A stretch of 64,000 bases of DNA from Coenobita brevimanus (taxonomy: Eukaryota; Arthropoda; Malacostraca; Decapoda; Coenobitidae), in assembly GCA_032717465.1 (NCBI GenBank), contig CM064690.1, positions 13,432,330-13,496,329 of the forward strand, in the 5' to 3' direction. Position numbers and translations under genes: made by a program. Below the pieces are notes generated by a model. It worked only from the letters and a program-made list of their open reading frames with translations. It searched no databases and had not been told where the DNA came from. Below, piece by piece: positions 24,724-37,175 of the stretch; position 1 is the stretch's first letter; each line of letters starts with the position of its first letter.

Positions 24724-26800
24724 AAGCCCACAAAAGAACGACAATCCGTGTCAAATAAAGCTGCAAGAGCTATGAAAATGCTCTTAGCCTGACTAGAGGT
24801 AAGAGTAAAGTGGAGGAGTATATGAAGGAGGATGACTTGGAGCTGCGGGGGAGAGTTGTGGCAAGATGTACTGTAGAGTAGGCTGAGGTGCATTTGTCGC
24901 AGCCAACAGTCACGGGTGTTTGTAGCGCACATACCCGTACAAAGAAAAATGTGTGAAATATTATGTGGCGATGGTTATGTTAGTGAGGTGGAGCCAAGAT
25001 TCCGAAGGCTTGTATGATGTGTAAATGATTGGGATATATTTCACTTGCATGCTGTTGATAATTCTCCCATTTTCGTACTGTCCTTTTCCTTGTTTTCTGA
25101 GCTCGTCTCATCCCATCATTATTTTGGAACAAGTACAAAATGTACTAGATTGATACAAGAGCTGCAGGACCTATATAATTATGAGGCTTCGAGTCGCTGT
25201 AGTCTGCGGGATTGAAGCATCTCTTTTACGATAGGTTGTGATAGACAGAGGGAATGGTTGTTCCTAAAGATGCTCCCAGATATATAAAGAGGTCACAATG
25301 ACGGGCTATGACAACCACTTCTTTAGCCGGGTAATATAATCTCTAATTCCTCTTAATATATAACATTTTGGAACATCATGGACGTAATATTCCACCTCTT
25401 CCGTACATTTATCCATGGCAGCTTTTAGACTGACAAGCAGACAGCCTTTTCACATGTTTTTTCAGATATGCCAAATACCCGATTCACCGTACATCAGAAT
25501 GGATGTTCTAATTTTTCTGCAACCGCATCCCGTTATGTCCACGATATTACACTCAGTACCTAATGCAGAAGTATGCATTGGCCATTAATATATATTTTTT
25601 TAAATATACTTATTCTTCTTCATCTCATTCCAGACTACTTCTTTCTTACTCCGACACTAAGTTATGACAGCCTGCGTGTTAGTAAGCCTACAGACTATTG
25701 TACTGGAATGTGCTGTATTCCACCAGCTAGATGATAACAAGACACCCTTCAACTACTTCACCATGATGAAGTTCATATTAATTTTGCTACTCCCTGATAA
25801 TTTTAATCAGTTTTCTGGTTACCTTAAGTCGTAAAGGGATTAATAAAGGATGTATTTGCTTCCTGCAGCTCAAAGTGTCCCATAAGCCGAGCAGAGTCAA
25901 CTGAAGATTGGAAGAATAAACCAAAAAGAAACACTAACGTACTGAGGGGTTTGTAATCCTGTACTGTTCGTAGCCACAGGGAAAAAATATACAGGAAAAA
26001 TTATACCTAATACATAAAAAAAGAAAGAAAATAAACAATTTGTGTACAGTATATCACTCCAAAACAATGAAACTGAAAACTTGTAATTTCAGAACTTATA
26101 TATACTGATTTAGGACAGGATAAGAAATAATAACTCGTCCATTAAGTGGAGATGGTCGCAGTAAAAGAGACAGCTCAGTGCTGGCCGTAAATATCTTGCA
26201 TCTATTCGTTGTGGGTAAATTTAGTTCCGTGGTCGGCCCCGAGGTGATGGCCTCACCCCTACCATGACCAAAGCCGTAGCACACCAACTCCCTTACCTCA
26301 CTAAGACCAGTGTTCCCGTCGTCTAACCAGGTACTGCACCATCTCCTCCTTAACGACATATTTTGTTTGTTACACTTTATTTTTCAGGTATGTTGTGTCT
26401 ATTACACATTGACACAGACTGCATTACTATAATTCAGAACAGTGTCAACGTGTCATAGCCATATTCAAAAAAAAAAAAAAAAAAGTAGGAAAAGAGAAAA
26501 CGAACTAGGAAGCCTGCTTAGCCGAAGAGAATACGGACACTGTCTTGCACCTGTCTAATGCAAATTAAGTCAATATGAAAACGATGGATAAAACGTAGAA
26601 GAGAACGTAAGGTGTTATGGGCAAAATCAGTCGCTAACGAAAGGGTTTTAGTAAACATCTAGTGCCGCCAATAACACGGCCTTGGGAGACACCAGGCCTA
26701 CGAAATGTGTCAGGTACCGGCAACGGTAAGTAATATAGTCTAACGACGTCTTTTAATATGAAATTCTTGCTACCCTCAGGCAGTATTTTTAAACTTTACA
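24724..26800. other. Unassigned spacer
   Basis: Two kilobases without a recognisable gene or element. A poly(A) run lies at 26,466-26,484. An 87-codon minus-strand ORF at 26,096-26,359 has no motif I recognise and may be chance. Confidence 0.3.
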
Positions 26801-26830
26801 ATATATATATATATACACACACACACACAC
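26801..26830. repeat. (TA)n(CA)n microsatellite
   Basis: A short TA block is followed by a short CA block. Confidence 0.9.
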
Positions 26831-27357
26831 CGTATATACTGTATACTCTTTTTTTTTCTCTCTCTCTCATTTATGCTACTTTGCATACCTTTACACGCGG
26901 TTAGCCAGGGTCTCACCACATGTATTTTTAATGCCTGTGCATTCTCTCCTCATGTAATTATCTGTTCCAGCTTTATAAACTTTGACTAATTTTGGGTCAT
27001 CGTATTCCCTTCCTGCTCATTCTTCCAAGCAATCAGTACCTCGCCAGAAATGTTTCTATACCTACTTCTCTTTCCATCTCTTATCACCAAATTTTCTACC
27101 CATGTTTTCACAAATCTTGGGTTATTTAGTTTTTCATGTCATCTCTCTACTTTACTGTGCCTGGGACCACCACACTCGTTGCTTCATATAATGCTACGTA
27201 GTTTTTCCTTCTCTTCTCTGCCAATGTTTTGTTCTTTTGTTCATAGACCATGACTCAAGTATTGTATTTTTTGTATTTTATCCTCCATACTAACCGATAT
27301 TTTTATATTCAGTTTCGGTAAACCAATTGGTAGTGAAAAGAATAGCAAAGTCTCCAA

Positions 27358-27476
27358 CAGATAGATAGATAGATAGATAGACAGACACACAGATAGACAG
27401 ACAGACAGATAGATAGATAGACAGGTAGGTAGGTAGATAGATAAAGATACAAGTATAGATATAGATATATAGACGT
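27358..27476. repeat. TAGA/CAGA tetranucleotide microsatellite
   Basis: About 110 bp of TAGA units with CAGA and TAGG variants. Confidence 0.95.
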
Positions 27477-27557
27477 ATATCATCCAGTTCCAAATGTCCC
27501 TCTCCAGCTAAATAAAATCATCCGGTACTAATATGAACAACAGTACCGGACAGGATT

Positions 27558-27578
27558 CTTTTTTTTTTTTTTTTACTT
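27558..27578. repeat. T-run, possible minus-strand retroposon tail
   Basis: An uninterrupted T-run followed by ACTTTTTGAGCCAGG. The body to its right was not identified. Confidence 0.35.
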
Positions 27579-27929
27579 TTTGAGCCAGGTAGACTGTAGC
27601 ACCAGTCGAGCAGGGCAGTACACCCAAGGTGGATGGAAGGCTGATGGCAGGGAGAGCTGGAGCTCCCATTTCATCAGCCCTCGGCATTAGTTTCTGGCCA
27701 TCCCCCTTTGCTGAACTTTTTCAGTGTTTCAGTAACACAGAGTAGGCCAGCATGCTCTCCAATAAAAGTTTCCCTAACTGTCAACATCAAACTACATGCA
27801 CATTACATGCTACACTTCCTTTTCAAAATCAAAAAAGAAAAATTGCGTCTAATAACCAAACTTCGGAGTTCTCGGGGGGGTGGGGACCATAAATGCCCCC
27901 ACCATCTGCCCCTCTCCCAGTGACGAATC

Positions 27930-30830
27930 AACAAGCTGCCTGGAACCACTGACTCACTTCATTTCTGCAACATTCGCGGCCTTCCTCTAACTTTCTTTCT
28001 GTTGAGAACCACTTCTCCTCCTCTAAACCTCATCTTCTCTTCTTTACTGAGACTCAGTTATCTGAGGCAAATGATAGCAAACTCTTTTCTGTGTCCTCCC
28101 GCTTTCTCAGTACTCATATCAAAGCCAAAGGTGGCTGTTGTGTATACTGTATGTATGCAATGACTTATCTTGCTCTCGTGTTCCTGAACTTGAATCTTCT
28201 GATTTCTCTACTCTCTGGCTTCGGCTTTCCTGTCATTCTCTGATTTAATATACCTGTACTGTTTACTTATCCCCTAATTCTACTGACTGTGAAAAATTCT
28301 ACGACTATCTTACTTCTACGATGGAACACATCCTATCCGTTTCTCCTGTTCTAGGAGATTTCAGTGATCACCACCACCTTTGGCTCTCCTCTCCTTTCAC
28401 TGATCCACCTGGTGAACAAGCCAACATCTTCTCTATCCTTAATGACCTAGTGCAGCTTGCACAGCACCCTACCCGCATCCCTGACCGTCCTGGAGAGAGC
28501 TCCAACATACTTGACCTCTTCCTTACAACTAATCCTTCTGCTTACACTGTTAATCTTTTCTCTCCGTTGGGCTCCTCTGATCACAACCTTATTACCTTGA
28601 CCTGTCCTATCGCTCTGGTACAGTCTGTGGTCCCTCCAAAGAAACGTTGGTTGTGGCACTTTGGAGCTGCTGATTAGGAGGCCTTCAGGCAGTACTTATT
28701 TGATTTTCCCTGGAATGATTATTGCTTCCATGGTCGAGAGCCATCTAAATGTCCCTTGCACATTACGGAGGTTATTCTCTCAGGCATGGAAGCATACATT
28801 CTTTTCTCATATCCTTTGACTCATGCAAGAAAGCCTTGGTTTAATCACGCTTATTCTAATGCTGTCCACAACAAGGAGAGTGCCTAAAAAAGGTACCAGA
28901 GCCAACCATGCACCCCTGAATCACATCTTTTTTATGTTTCTGCCTAGAATGGTGTTAAGTCTGTTCTTCGCTCTGCTACAAATAATTTCATCCGTACTAA
29001 ATGCTCTCAGCTTTCTAACTCGAATTCTTCACGCTCCTTCTGGCACCTTGCCAAAAACCTTTCTAACAATTTTACCTCATCGTCCTTCCCTCCTCTTTTC
29101 TACTCTGATGGCTCTGCAGCTATTTCTTCTACTGATAAAGCAGATCTCTTCACTCAGACTTTCTCCTCCAGTTCCATCTTAGACGATTCCAGTGCTGTTC
29201 CTCCATCACTTCCCCCCTCTGACTTCCTCATGGCTGACATTAAAATTTCTTCAACTGATGTATTTTCTACCATCACTGGCCTCAATATTAACAAGGCATA
29301 TGGGCCTGATGGGGTCCCTCCTGTTGTCTTCAAGAACTGTGGTTCTGTGTTTACACCCTGTCTAGGTAAACTCTTTTGTCTTTGTCTATCAACTTGTACA
29401 GTACCGTTCTTTCTTGCTGGAAGTTTTCTCTCATTCAGCCAGTCCCAAAGAAGGGTGAACATTCCCAACCCTCTAACTATCTCTCAATTGCTTTAACATC
29501 CTGTGTCTCAAAAGTTTCTGAGTCTATTCTCAGCAGAAAAATTTTAAAGCATCTTTCCTTCTTTCTGATCGTCAGTATGGGTTCCGTCAGGGACGCTCCA
29601 CTGGCGATCTTCTCACCTACCTTTCAGACTCTTGGTCATCCTCCTTTCGGGACTCTGGCGAAAGCTTTGCCATTGCACTTGACATCTCAAAGGCTTTCGA
29701 TCGAGTCTGGCATAATCTGTAATTTCCAAACTGCCCTTTTGCGGTTTCTATTTTTCTATAAGTGTCTTCATCTCCAGCTTCCTTTCTGGTCGTTCTATAG
29801 CTGCTGTTGTAGACGGCCATCGTTCTTCTCCTAGATCTATCAACAGTGGTGTTCATCAGGGCTCTGTCCTAGCACCAACTCTCTTCTTTTTATTCATCAA
29901 TGACTTCTAAGCTGTACGTCTGACCCTATACACTCATAAGTTGATGATTCCACCCTTCACCTTTCCATTTGGTTCTCACAGCTTCATCTCAGCAGTTACT
30001 TCAGCAAACAAGGGCTGAGGCTCTGGCACACCTAATGTCTGACTTGGTTCGTATTTCTGACTGGGGTAAAAATAATCTTGTTTTTAATGCATCAAAGACT
30101 CAGTTCTTACAACCCAACAAAATCTTCCACAGGAGTACCCACTAATACGTGGGGTTTCATTTCCACGAGACTTACTTTGGAAAGATCATAAAACATCTCC
30201 TGTAAAATCTGCTTCCAAGAGATTAGGTGTGCTAAGCCGACTCCGTATCTTCTTTAACCCTGCACAGTTGTTGACTTTATAACGAGTTTTATTCGCCCCT
30301 GTGTAGAGTACAATTCTCACGTGTGGAGAGGCTCCCCACATACAGCTCTTCTAAACAGGGTGGAGTCAAAGGCTTTTCATCTCATTAACTCTCCTCCTCC
30401 TGCTGGCTCCCTTCAGCCTCTGTCTTTTTGCTACACTGTTGCATCTTTATCTCTTTTCTATTGCTACTTCAATGGTCACTGCTTCTCTGAACTGTCTGCT
30501 TGTATCTCTCCACCTCTACGATGGGCGCGTAGCACCTGTCTAGCAACAAGCTCTCATCCCTTTTCTGTCCAACTCTCTAATGCAAGAGTTAACCGTTACT
30601 TCCACTGTTTCATTTATGCAACAGATCAGCTCTGGAACTGTCTCCCTTTGTTTGTATTTCCTACTTCCTATGATCTCCTGTCTTTCAAATGCAGTGTGTC
30701 CAGGCATCTCGAAATGAACTGATCTTGAATTAGGCTCTCTTTTATATTGTTTTTGCTTTTTTTCTTGGAAGGAACAGTTTGCGGGCTCCTGGCATTTGGT
30801 TCCTTCATCCTCGCGTTAAAAATATATACA
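27930..30830 (+). pseudogene. Jockey/CR1-group LINE with endonuclease and RT, dead copy
   Basis: The AP endonuclease is recognisable from about 27,960. Best blocks are a degraded SCSRVPELESSDFSTLWLRL near 28,170, [11 protein letters not shown] near 28,350 and [14 protein letters not shown] near 28,570. RT blocks follow: NINKAYGPDGVPPVV near 29,290, the QPVPKKGEHSQPSNYLS frame near 29,440, YGFRQGRSTGDLL near 29,577 and DISKAFDRVWH near 29,683. Then come INSGVHQGSVLAPTLFFLFI near 29,840 and a C-terminus ending HLEMN near 30,720. The catalytic Tyr codon of YADD is a stop (TAA 29937-29939, reading stop-VDD). Other in-frame stops lie at 28675, 28885 and 28945, with frameshifts near 29,410 and 29,570. 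It is the same family as 1,578-2,690. Confidence 0.87.
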
Positions 30831-31064
30831 TATATATTTTTGTACGAAACATATCTGGATGTGTATGTCTGTGTTGAAAACTCAAATCTCAGAAAGTACT
30901 GACTGTTGAAGGAAACGTTATTAATAAAAGTTGTTTAGAGTCACAACTTGAGTTCGCATGTCACTCAGCCAGCACCGAGAGTCATCAAGGATGGATACAT
31001 AATAGTCAAGTTTTCATCTAACAGTTTTATTCCAGTCTACCTGGCTCACAAATGACGGGTAGTC

Positions 31065-31095
<31 letters not shown>

Positions 31096-31429
31096 CCCAT
31101 GAGGTTCCTGTTTTTGCAAGTTGAAGAGGTCTGTGTCCTTAAGTCCACAGTGCTCTTCATGGGGCACAAGGAAGTTGTTGAGGGACGTCTGTATAGCCAG
31201 GCAATTATGACCCAGGTTGTACTGTACCACCAGCTGAAGGCACGTTTGTCCAACACCTTCCCATAAGGTGTATTAAGTAATTATTTCTCTTTAATATGGC
31301 CCAGCTATTCATCCTTTTGCAGCTGACAACGCAGCTCAGTGACAGAGCCGCATCAACAACCGTACTTGAGCAGTAGGAGCCGGAGCCCCTGCATACAGGG
31401 GGGGCCCCTTGAGTTAGCAAATATTTGTA

Positions 31430-31464
<35 letters not shown>

Positions 31465-31540
31465 TAGAACAAGAATGGCCAAGGACAATTATGATAAAGA
31501 AAAACTCCACACAGCCATTACCTACTAGAAGTCGAGCTAT
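30831..31540. repeat. Spacer with T-run and (TAA)n microsatellite
   Basis: A 29-bp T-run lies at 31,063-31,091 and a TAA array at about 31,430-31,462. A palindromic phrase GCCCCTGCATACAGGGGGGGCC lies near 31,385. No gene was seen. Confidence 0.6.
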
Positions 31541-31544
31541 AAAG

Positions 31545-31660
31545 GGACCTTGAGTCAAAGTCACTGATCTTGAGCATGTCATTTTAGGTTTTCACAGTTT
31601 ATAAGTCCACCAAGTTTGGTGGTTCTAGCTTTAATCCCTCATGGAATATTAGGTGACATC
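31545..31660 (+). repeat. Fragment of CCTTGACC-type repeat
   Basis: The phrase ACCTTGAGTCAAAGTCACTG near 31,550 and CCACCAAGTTTGGTGG near 31,608 match the vocabulary of the repeats at 11,190-12,240 and 14,125-14,935. It is short and diverged. Confidence 0.4.
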
Positions 31661-31949
31661 CTGAATATCGGGGAACATCCCAATATTTTACCCCATACGT
31701 TCTCTGAGAATAATTAATCAGCCGATTGGAACCATACTACTTTCTGTAATGTGGCCGTCCTGTATTGTAGTAAGGTTCAGCTTGCTAGCTTAAGCGTTTC
31801 TGAGATAGCCTCCCAGAATCCGTTTTCTACATTCTGAATAATACCCGGTGATCCGGTTGAGAGACTGCCATCATATCTGGCTAGTAGAAGCCGTCCTCTG
31901 AGCACTTAACCCTGACAATGTTCGAAGGCTCAAGGCAAGGAGCCTCCAA

Positions 31950-33300
31950 GTAATGGCCATTTACTTTTTATCATCGATAGTGTGCAAGGTAATGGAAAAA
32001 ATCATGAGATAAAATAGTTAATTATCTAGATGAAAATAATAAAATCAAAGACTCGCAGCATGGATTCAGACATCGTCGTTCATGCTTAACTAACTTACTG
32101 GACATCTTCCATGACGTTTACAAATCATATGATGACCCAAGGGCAGTAAATATAATTTACCTCGATTTTCAGAAAGCATTTGATACCGCCCCTCACAAGC
32201 GTCTCATGAGCAAAATAGAAGCACATGGAATAAAAGGAAATACGCAGAAATGGTTACAAGACTGGCATTCAGACCAAAAACATAGTTGTTATAAACGGAA
32301 AGGAATCCATATGGAGTAATGTGATTAGCGGCATTCTCTAAGGCTCAGTATTTAGACCGATACTTTTTATTATCTATATAAACGATATCGATGAGGGTCT
32401 GAATTGTAAAGTATCCAAATTTGCAGATGATACTAAAATAACCAGTAAAGTAACTTCAAAATTACAGTGGCAGCAGTTACAAAATGACCTTAATACTTTA
32501 GCAAAGCTGGGAAGAAAAATGGCAAATGAAATTCAACACAGAAAAATGTATAGTACTTCATATTGGAAGTAACACCGTTCATGCGAATTACAAAATGAAT
32601 AATATCCAGTTGTCAAGTGCAGACAATGAAAAAGATCTTGGTGTGATAATATCAAATGACCTAAAACCGAGTAAGCAATGCACCGAAGCCGTTCAAACTG
32701 CAAATAAGCTGGTGGGTTTTATTGGCAGAACTTTCGAGTTTAAATGGGAAAAACTCATACTTACCTTGTACAACTAGCTAGTGCGAATCCTTCTTGAGTA
32801 TTGTGGGCAATTCCGGTCTCTGTACTACAGAAAGGACATAGAGAAATTAGAGAAAATACAGGGAAGAATCACAGAACTGATATCACGACTTAGAAACAAA
32901 CCATATGAGGAACGCCTTGAAGAACTTAAATTATTTAGCCTAACGAAACACAGGTTAAGAGGTGACCTTATTGAAGTTTTCAAAATCCTGAATGGATATG
33001 ACAACTTAGACATGAATAAATATTTTGAAATAGACCGGTTGAGTCAAACCAGAAGTAATGGCTGCAAAATTATGGGAAAGCGTTTCCAATCCCATGAAGC
33101 AAAATACTTCTTCAACAGAGTCGTAAATATCTGGAACAGATTACCCTCAGATACCATGACCAGTATCTCAATTAAGACATTCTAAAACAAAATAGACAAG
33201 TATTTGCACGACAATTCTCAGCTGACTCTTTTTCTGTCCGAATTACTTGCTTTTATAACTACGTGTAAGTTCATTCCCTTTGTGTCTACAAGGCACCCCA
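31950..33300 (+). pseudogene. CR1-like LINE RT, 5' truncated
   Basis: RT starts near 31,955 with a degraded LTSIVCKVMEKIM block. It continues with GFRHRRSCLTNLL near 32,064, IIYLDFQKAFDTAPHKRL near 32,153 and FIIYINDIDEGL. The catalytic FADD is intact at 32420-32431. The thumb shows EKDLGVIISNDLKPSKQ near 32,630 and VRILLEYCG near 32,780. The C-terminal part, with EERLEELKLFSLTKHRLRGD and FFNRVVNIWNRLPSDT, ends near 33,180. Frameshifts lie near 32,280 and 32,510, with stops at 32,335 and 32,775. It is distinct from the CR1-like copy at 5,625-8,693 but in the same broad group. Its 3' UTR merges with the first unit of a 405-bp tandem duplication. Confidence 0.87.
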
Positions 33301-34110
33301 TAAACAATGTACCCGTACACAGCGTCACGTCATGTCAATATATATTTTTCAATTTATTCAATGCAAATAAAGTCATATAAGCACAGATTACGATCTGCAC
33401 AGATAGCCCTGAGTTAATGGTCACTACTCTTACTTCCGACCTGTGATGGGTTGTGGATCACTGAGGGTCCCTGTTAGCCAAGTGACCACCATTGGGATTT
33501 TTTTAACGTACCAGGGGTCACTGCTTCAGCAGGAAACTTGTGTACTTGTCCCACATGGGAGAGTTCCTTGTCTCAGTGGAGTGAACGGAGCTAGGGCCTG
33601 ATTGACTGCTGCCTACCTTAAAAGCGCCAGGCAAGACTGCTGCACCACCCCTAAACATCCACACTGTACACTGTGCAGTCCCCTCATGTCTACAAGACAC
33701 CCCGGAAACTTAACATACCCGTACATAGTGTCGCGTTGTGTCATTATACGTTTTTCAATTTACTCAATGCCATTGAGGTAATATAAGCACAGATTAGGAT
33801 CTGCACAAATAGCCCTGAGTTAATGGTCACTAATCTTACTTTCAACCTGTGATAGGCTGTGGATCACTGAGGGTCCCTGTTAGAAAAGTGACCACCATCG
33901 GGATTTTTTTTAATGTACCAGGGGTCACCGCTTCAGCAGGAAACTTGTGTACTTGTCCCACATGGGAGAGTTCCTTGTCTCAGTGGAGTGAATGGAGCTA
34001 GGGCTTGATTGACTGCTGCCTACCTTACAAGCACCAGGCAAGGCTGCCACACCACTCCTTAACATCCACACTGCACTGTGTGGTTTCCACGCTATGTATA
34101 CAGACGCCCC
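33284..34110 (+). repeat. ~405-bp tandem duplication, two units plus a third start
   Basis: Unit starts lie at 33284, 33688 and about 34095 (GTCTACAAG(G/A)CACCCC and a diverged third). Within units the order is ATATAAGCACAGATTA, TAGCCCTGAGTTAATGG, GGATCACTGAGGGTCCC, CAGCAGGAAACTTGTG and CATGGGAGAGTTCC. Unit 1 joins the 3' end of the CR1-like LINE, so the unit may derive from LINE 3' flank. No ORF. Confidence 0.9.
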
Positions 34111-34450
34111 ATTAACTCAACATACATGTTAATAATGTCATGCCATAACTATTAGCTTATTTGATTATTTTCTCTTTCAGGTTACTCAAACGTGTAGCTT
34201 ATACATAAAGTATTATAGAATGTGACTTTTCCTTTCCAGTATTTCCTGTGAAATTTCCATGTCCGTTTTTCCATGCTGCATGGTGGTTTTTCTCACTTTT
34301 TCCTGGAGGGTTTGGGGGTGGGGGAAGCCTTCTTGCTTTAATATCCTTGTCCTTCAGCATGTAAAGTTAGATCTTGTAGTCACAGTCAACTCTGTAGTAA
34401 GCAGCCTCAAAAGGACCATAAGCTCTGTTGCTATTTGCTTTCCTATGTAA

Positions 34451-35371
34451 AATTCGTATGTACTTCCCTCACCTACAGTCCCAAGCAGGACCGCGACAAC
34501 GCCCACTGTGCTCATCAGGGAGAGAACGTCCACCATACTTCCCTCACCTGCAGCCCCCGCCAGGAGCAGGACACCCACCGTGCTTGCCAGGGAGAGGATG
34601 GCCACCATACTCTTCCAACCTGTAGTCCCAGGGCAAAGCAGAACCGCAGCAGCGCCCGCCATGCCCGTTGGGAAGGGAACGTCCACCATACATCCCTCAT
34701 CTGCAGCCCCCACAGGAAGCAGGATCGTGGCGATGCCCATCATGCTCGCCAGGGAGAGGACGCCCCCAGTGCTCCTCTCACCTGTCCTCCCAGGGCAAGG
34801 CAGAACCATGGCGGTGCCCACCGTACCAGTCAGGGAGGGAACGTCCACCGTACTTCCCTCATCTGCAGCCCCCACAGGGAGCAGGTCCGTGGCGATGCCC
34901 TCCATGCTCACCAGGGATAGGACAGCCACTGTACTCCTCTCACCTGCAGTCCCAGGGTCTAGTGGAACCGCAGAGGCACCCACCATGCCCGCCGGGGAGG
35001 GAACATCCACTGTGCTTCCCTCATCTGTTACCCCTGTGACACCCACCGAGGGCAACGCCCCTTGCTTGCCTCACTTCTCCAGAGGCCAAGTGGGACGCCC
35101 CTCTCGCTCTCCCCACACCCCAAGGGACGGAACTAGCTCCCTAGCAGAGTTGCAGCTGGAGAGGGTCTGGAGCAGCCCCATACCGAGCCTGGGAATACAC
35201 TCACTGCAGCCAGCACCCCTACATCACCCGTCGCTGCTGGACTCCCAAAGAAAGACACCGCAGGCAGCATCTGACGGCCTCTCAGCAATGGCGAGGACAC
35301 AGCCTCCAGTCACCGAGGAATGCCCCCACGACTCCCCCTCCCCCGTTAGACCTTCCCAGACCAGCTGGTGA
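34451..35371 (+). CDS. Open GC-rich frame built of 81-bp (27-residue) repeats; function unknown
   Basis: A frame opens after TAA 34448-34450 and runs to TGA 35369-35371. About eight repeats of 24-27 residues fill the first two thirds. Two alternating subtypes contain GTSTVLPSSAAPTGSR and RTATVLLSPAVPG-like phrases, giving a ~162-bp higher-order period. The last ~90 residues are non-repetitive, Pro/Ser-rich and basic. Possible splice signals are TTCCCTCACCTACAG ending at 34,478 and GTGAGC at 35,369. Indels between units are multiples of three, but the other plus frames and the minus strand are also open for long stretches, as expected of a minisatellite lacking stop triplets. I recognise no family. 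It may be an exon, a domesticated repeat or non-coding. Confidence 0.35.
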   Translation, partial: NSYVLPSPTVPSRTATTPTVLIRERTSTILPSPAAPARSRTPTVLARERMATILFQPVVPGQSRTAAAPAMPVGKGTSTIHPSSAAPTGSRIVAMPIMLARERTPPVLLSPVLPGQGRTMAVPTVPVREGTSTVLPSSAAPTGSRSVAMPSMLTRDRTATVLLSPAVPGSSGTAEAPTMPAGEGTSTVLPSSVTPVTPTEGNAPCLPHFSRGQVGRPSRSPHTPRDGTSSLAELQLERVWSSPIPSLGIHSLQPAPLHHPSLLDSQRKTPQAASDGLSAMARTQPPVTEECPHDSPSPVRPSQTSW

Positions 35372-35834
35372 GCCATCCTTATCCAAGGGTAGGCGCAAGG
35401 CAGCGCACCTACTCGCCCTGTTCAGCCCCAGTCCAAAGGGCCGACACACTCACCGAGGCCTCTCCAGGAAAAGGCCTCCTTCTATGCCACCCAGCAGTCC
35501 ACACCAGATGATCCAGCCCAAGACAGTGGTCCTGCGTCCCTTCAGACAGCGCACACCTGATGGGACCCCTCCCACAGCTGGGCAACACCAACAGCTACTC
35601 TGTCATCTGTAGTAACAACTCTTGTCACTGTGTCCATCTCAGTGTGTATAATCTGCCCCCTTGTATCGTGCTCAGTACTGTATGTTTGTATTGTAATATA
35701 CGTGTAAGATTGGTTGGCCTGTGTTTTTGAGCCCTCTTCCTTTGGTTGCATTCTGTAGACCCGGGTTTGAAAAGAACCCCAGATCAGTTACCCATACTCA
35801 GAGAGCAAGTGGTTGAGCTCTAAATAAGTAGCAT

Positions 35835-35840
<6 letters not shown>
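35372..35840. other. Continuation of GC-rich block, then spacer
   Basis: Another plus frame stays open from about 35,391 to a TAG near 35,610 with Pro/Arg/Ser-rich content, so the GC-rich block may once have been one frame. After 35,640 the composition returns to background. Confidence 0.3.
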
Positions 35841-36259
<419 letters not shown>

Positions 36260-36329
36260 TTAACAACCCTGCCATTACATATAAACTACCTCCCCTGCAA
36301 GTAAGAAGGAATGTTGCCTCCCCTGCATT

Positions 36330-36660
36330 ATTTTACAGATATTTTTTTGGCAAATGCTCAGACGAAGTTGCGTCCATGGTGCCACCTCTCCATGCCTTCC
36401 CTCGTGCTACACTGGCATCTGGTAGAGCTCATGACTGGAATGTCACTCAACCATATTGCAGAACTTCTGCATATCAGAATTCTTTCATTCCCCGAACTGC
36501 ATCTCTCTGGAACTCGCTTCCCCAGAGTTGTTTTCCTCCAAATTTCAACCCACAACTGTTCAAGTCTAATTGTTACAGATATTTTATGAATAGAGGACAC
36601 CAGTAATCTGGTGTATGGATTATTTTTTTTTTCCCCATTTGTTTTTCCTTCCTCCGTTCT
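36330..36660 (+). pseudogene. C-terminal end of a non-LTR retrotransposon RT
   Basis: A 76-codon frame at 36,376-36,606 contains PYCRTSAYQNSFIPRTASLW then NSLPQSCFPPNFNPQLFKSN, the conserved C-terminal block of Jockey/L2-like RT ORFs. Everything upstream is missing, and the TA satellite lies immediately left. A 3' UTR of about 60 bp leads into another TA microsatellite. Confidence 0.75.
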
Positions 36661-36666
36661 GTTATT

Positions 36667-36668
<2 letters not shown>

Positions 36669-36720
<52 letters not shown>
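36669..36720. repeat. (TA)n microsatellite at LINE 3' end
   Basis: About 50 bp of TA begins right after TTATTAAAA of the LINE 3' UTR. Confidence 0.95.
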
Positions 36721-36721
<1 letters not shown>

Positions 36722-37027
36722 GAGTATATATCCAATACTATGTTGCCCCATAAGGAGCGTGGGAGCCCGGGGCTAGGCAAGTTGGTCCTGATATTTAAGA
36801 TGAGAGTGACCAGCCTCACTCATTCCTGAGTGGCATTATGTGAGCAGTAAACCCCAACCACCCCTTGGATATAAGCCTACACCAGCTCAATAAGATTGGA
36901 GTGCCATAATTACCAACTACACTACCAGGCGCCAAAATCTGGTTACATGGTTACCATCCAGCGTGGTAAATGGTTTCCTGGTGTACAGGAAACCATTTTG
37001 CCTGTCATTCAGCGTCGAGTCACCCAC

Positions 37028-37175
37028 AGGCAGAAGGAAGAGGAAAGAATGAAGGAAAGAAAGACAGAAAAGGGATTGTACTGTCACCGTAGGCAGAAGG
37101 ACAAGGAAAGAACGAAGGAAAGAAAGACAGAAGAGGATGGAAGGAAAGAAGGATGGAGAAAAGGAAAGGGCAGAC
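37028..37175. repeat. Purine-rich duplicated block
   Basis: AGGCAGAAGGA followed by GGAAAGAA(T/C)GAAGGAAAGAA occurs twice, about 63 bp apart. The whole block is almost all A and G on the plus strand. A 114-codon ORF over it is a composition artefact. Confidence 0.8.

Noticed and set aside
27358..27476. Regularly spaced repeats that could suggest a CRISPR array
   Set aside because: It is a plain TAGA/CAGA microsatellite with no unique spacers. The genome is eukaryotic. The 122-bp array and the GT-spacer array were considered and rejected for the same reason.
34354..35055. 233-codon minus-strand ORF over the GC-rich repeat
   Set aside because: It is open because the minisatellite unit lacks stop triplets on either strand. 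There is no start context or non-repetitive domain to favour it over the plus frame.
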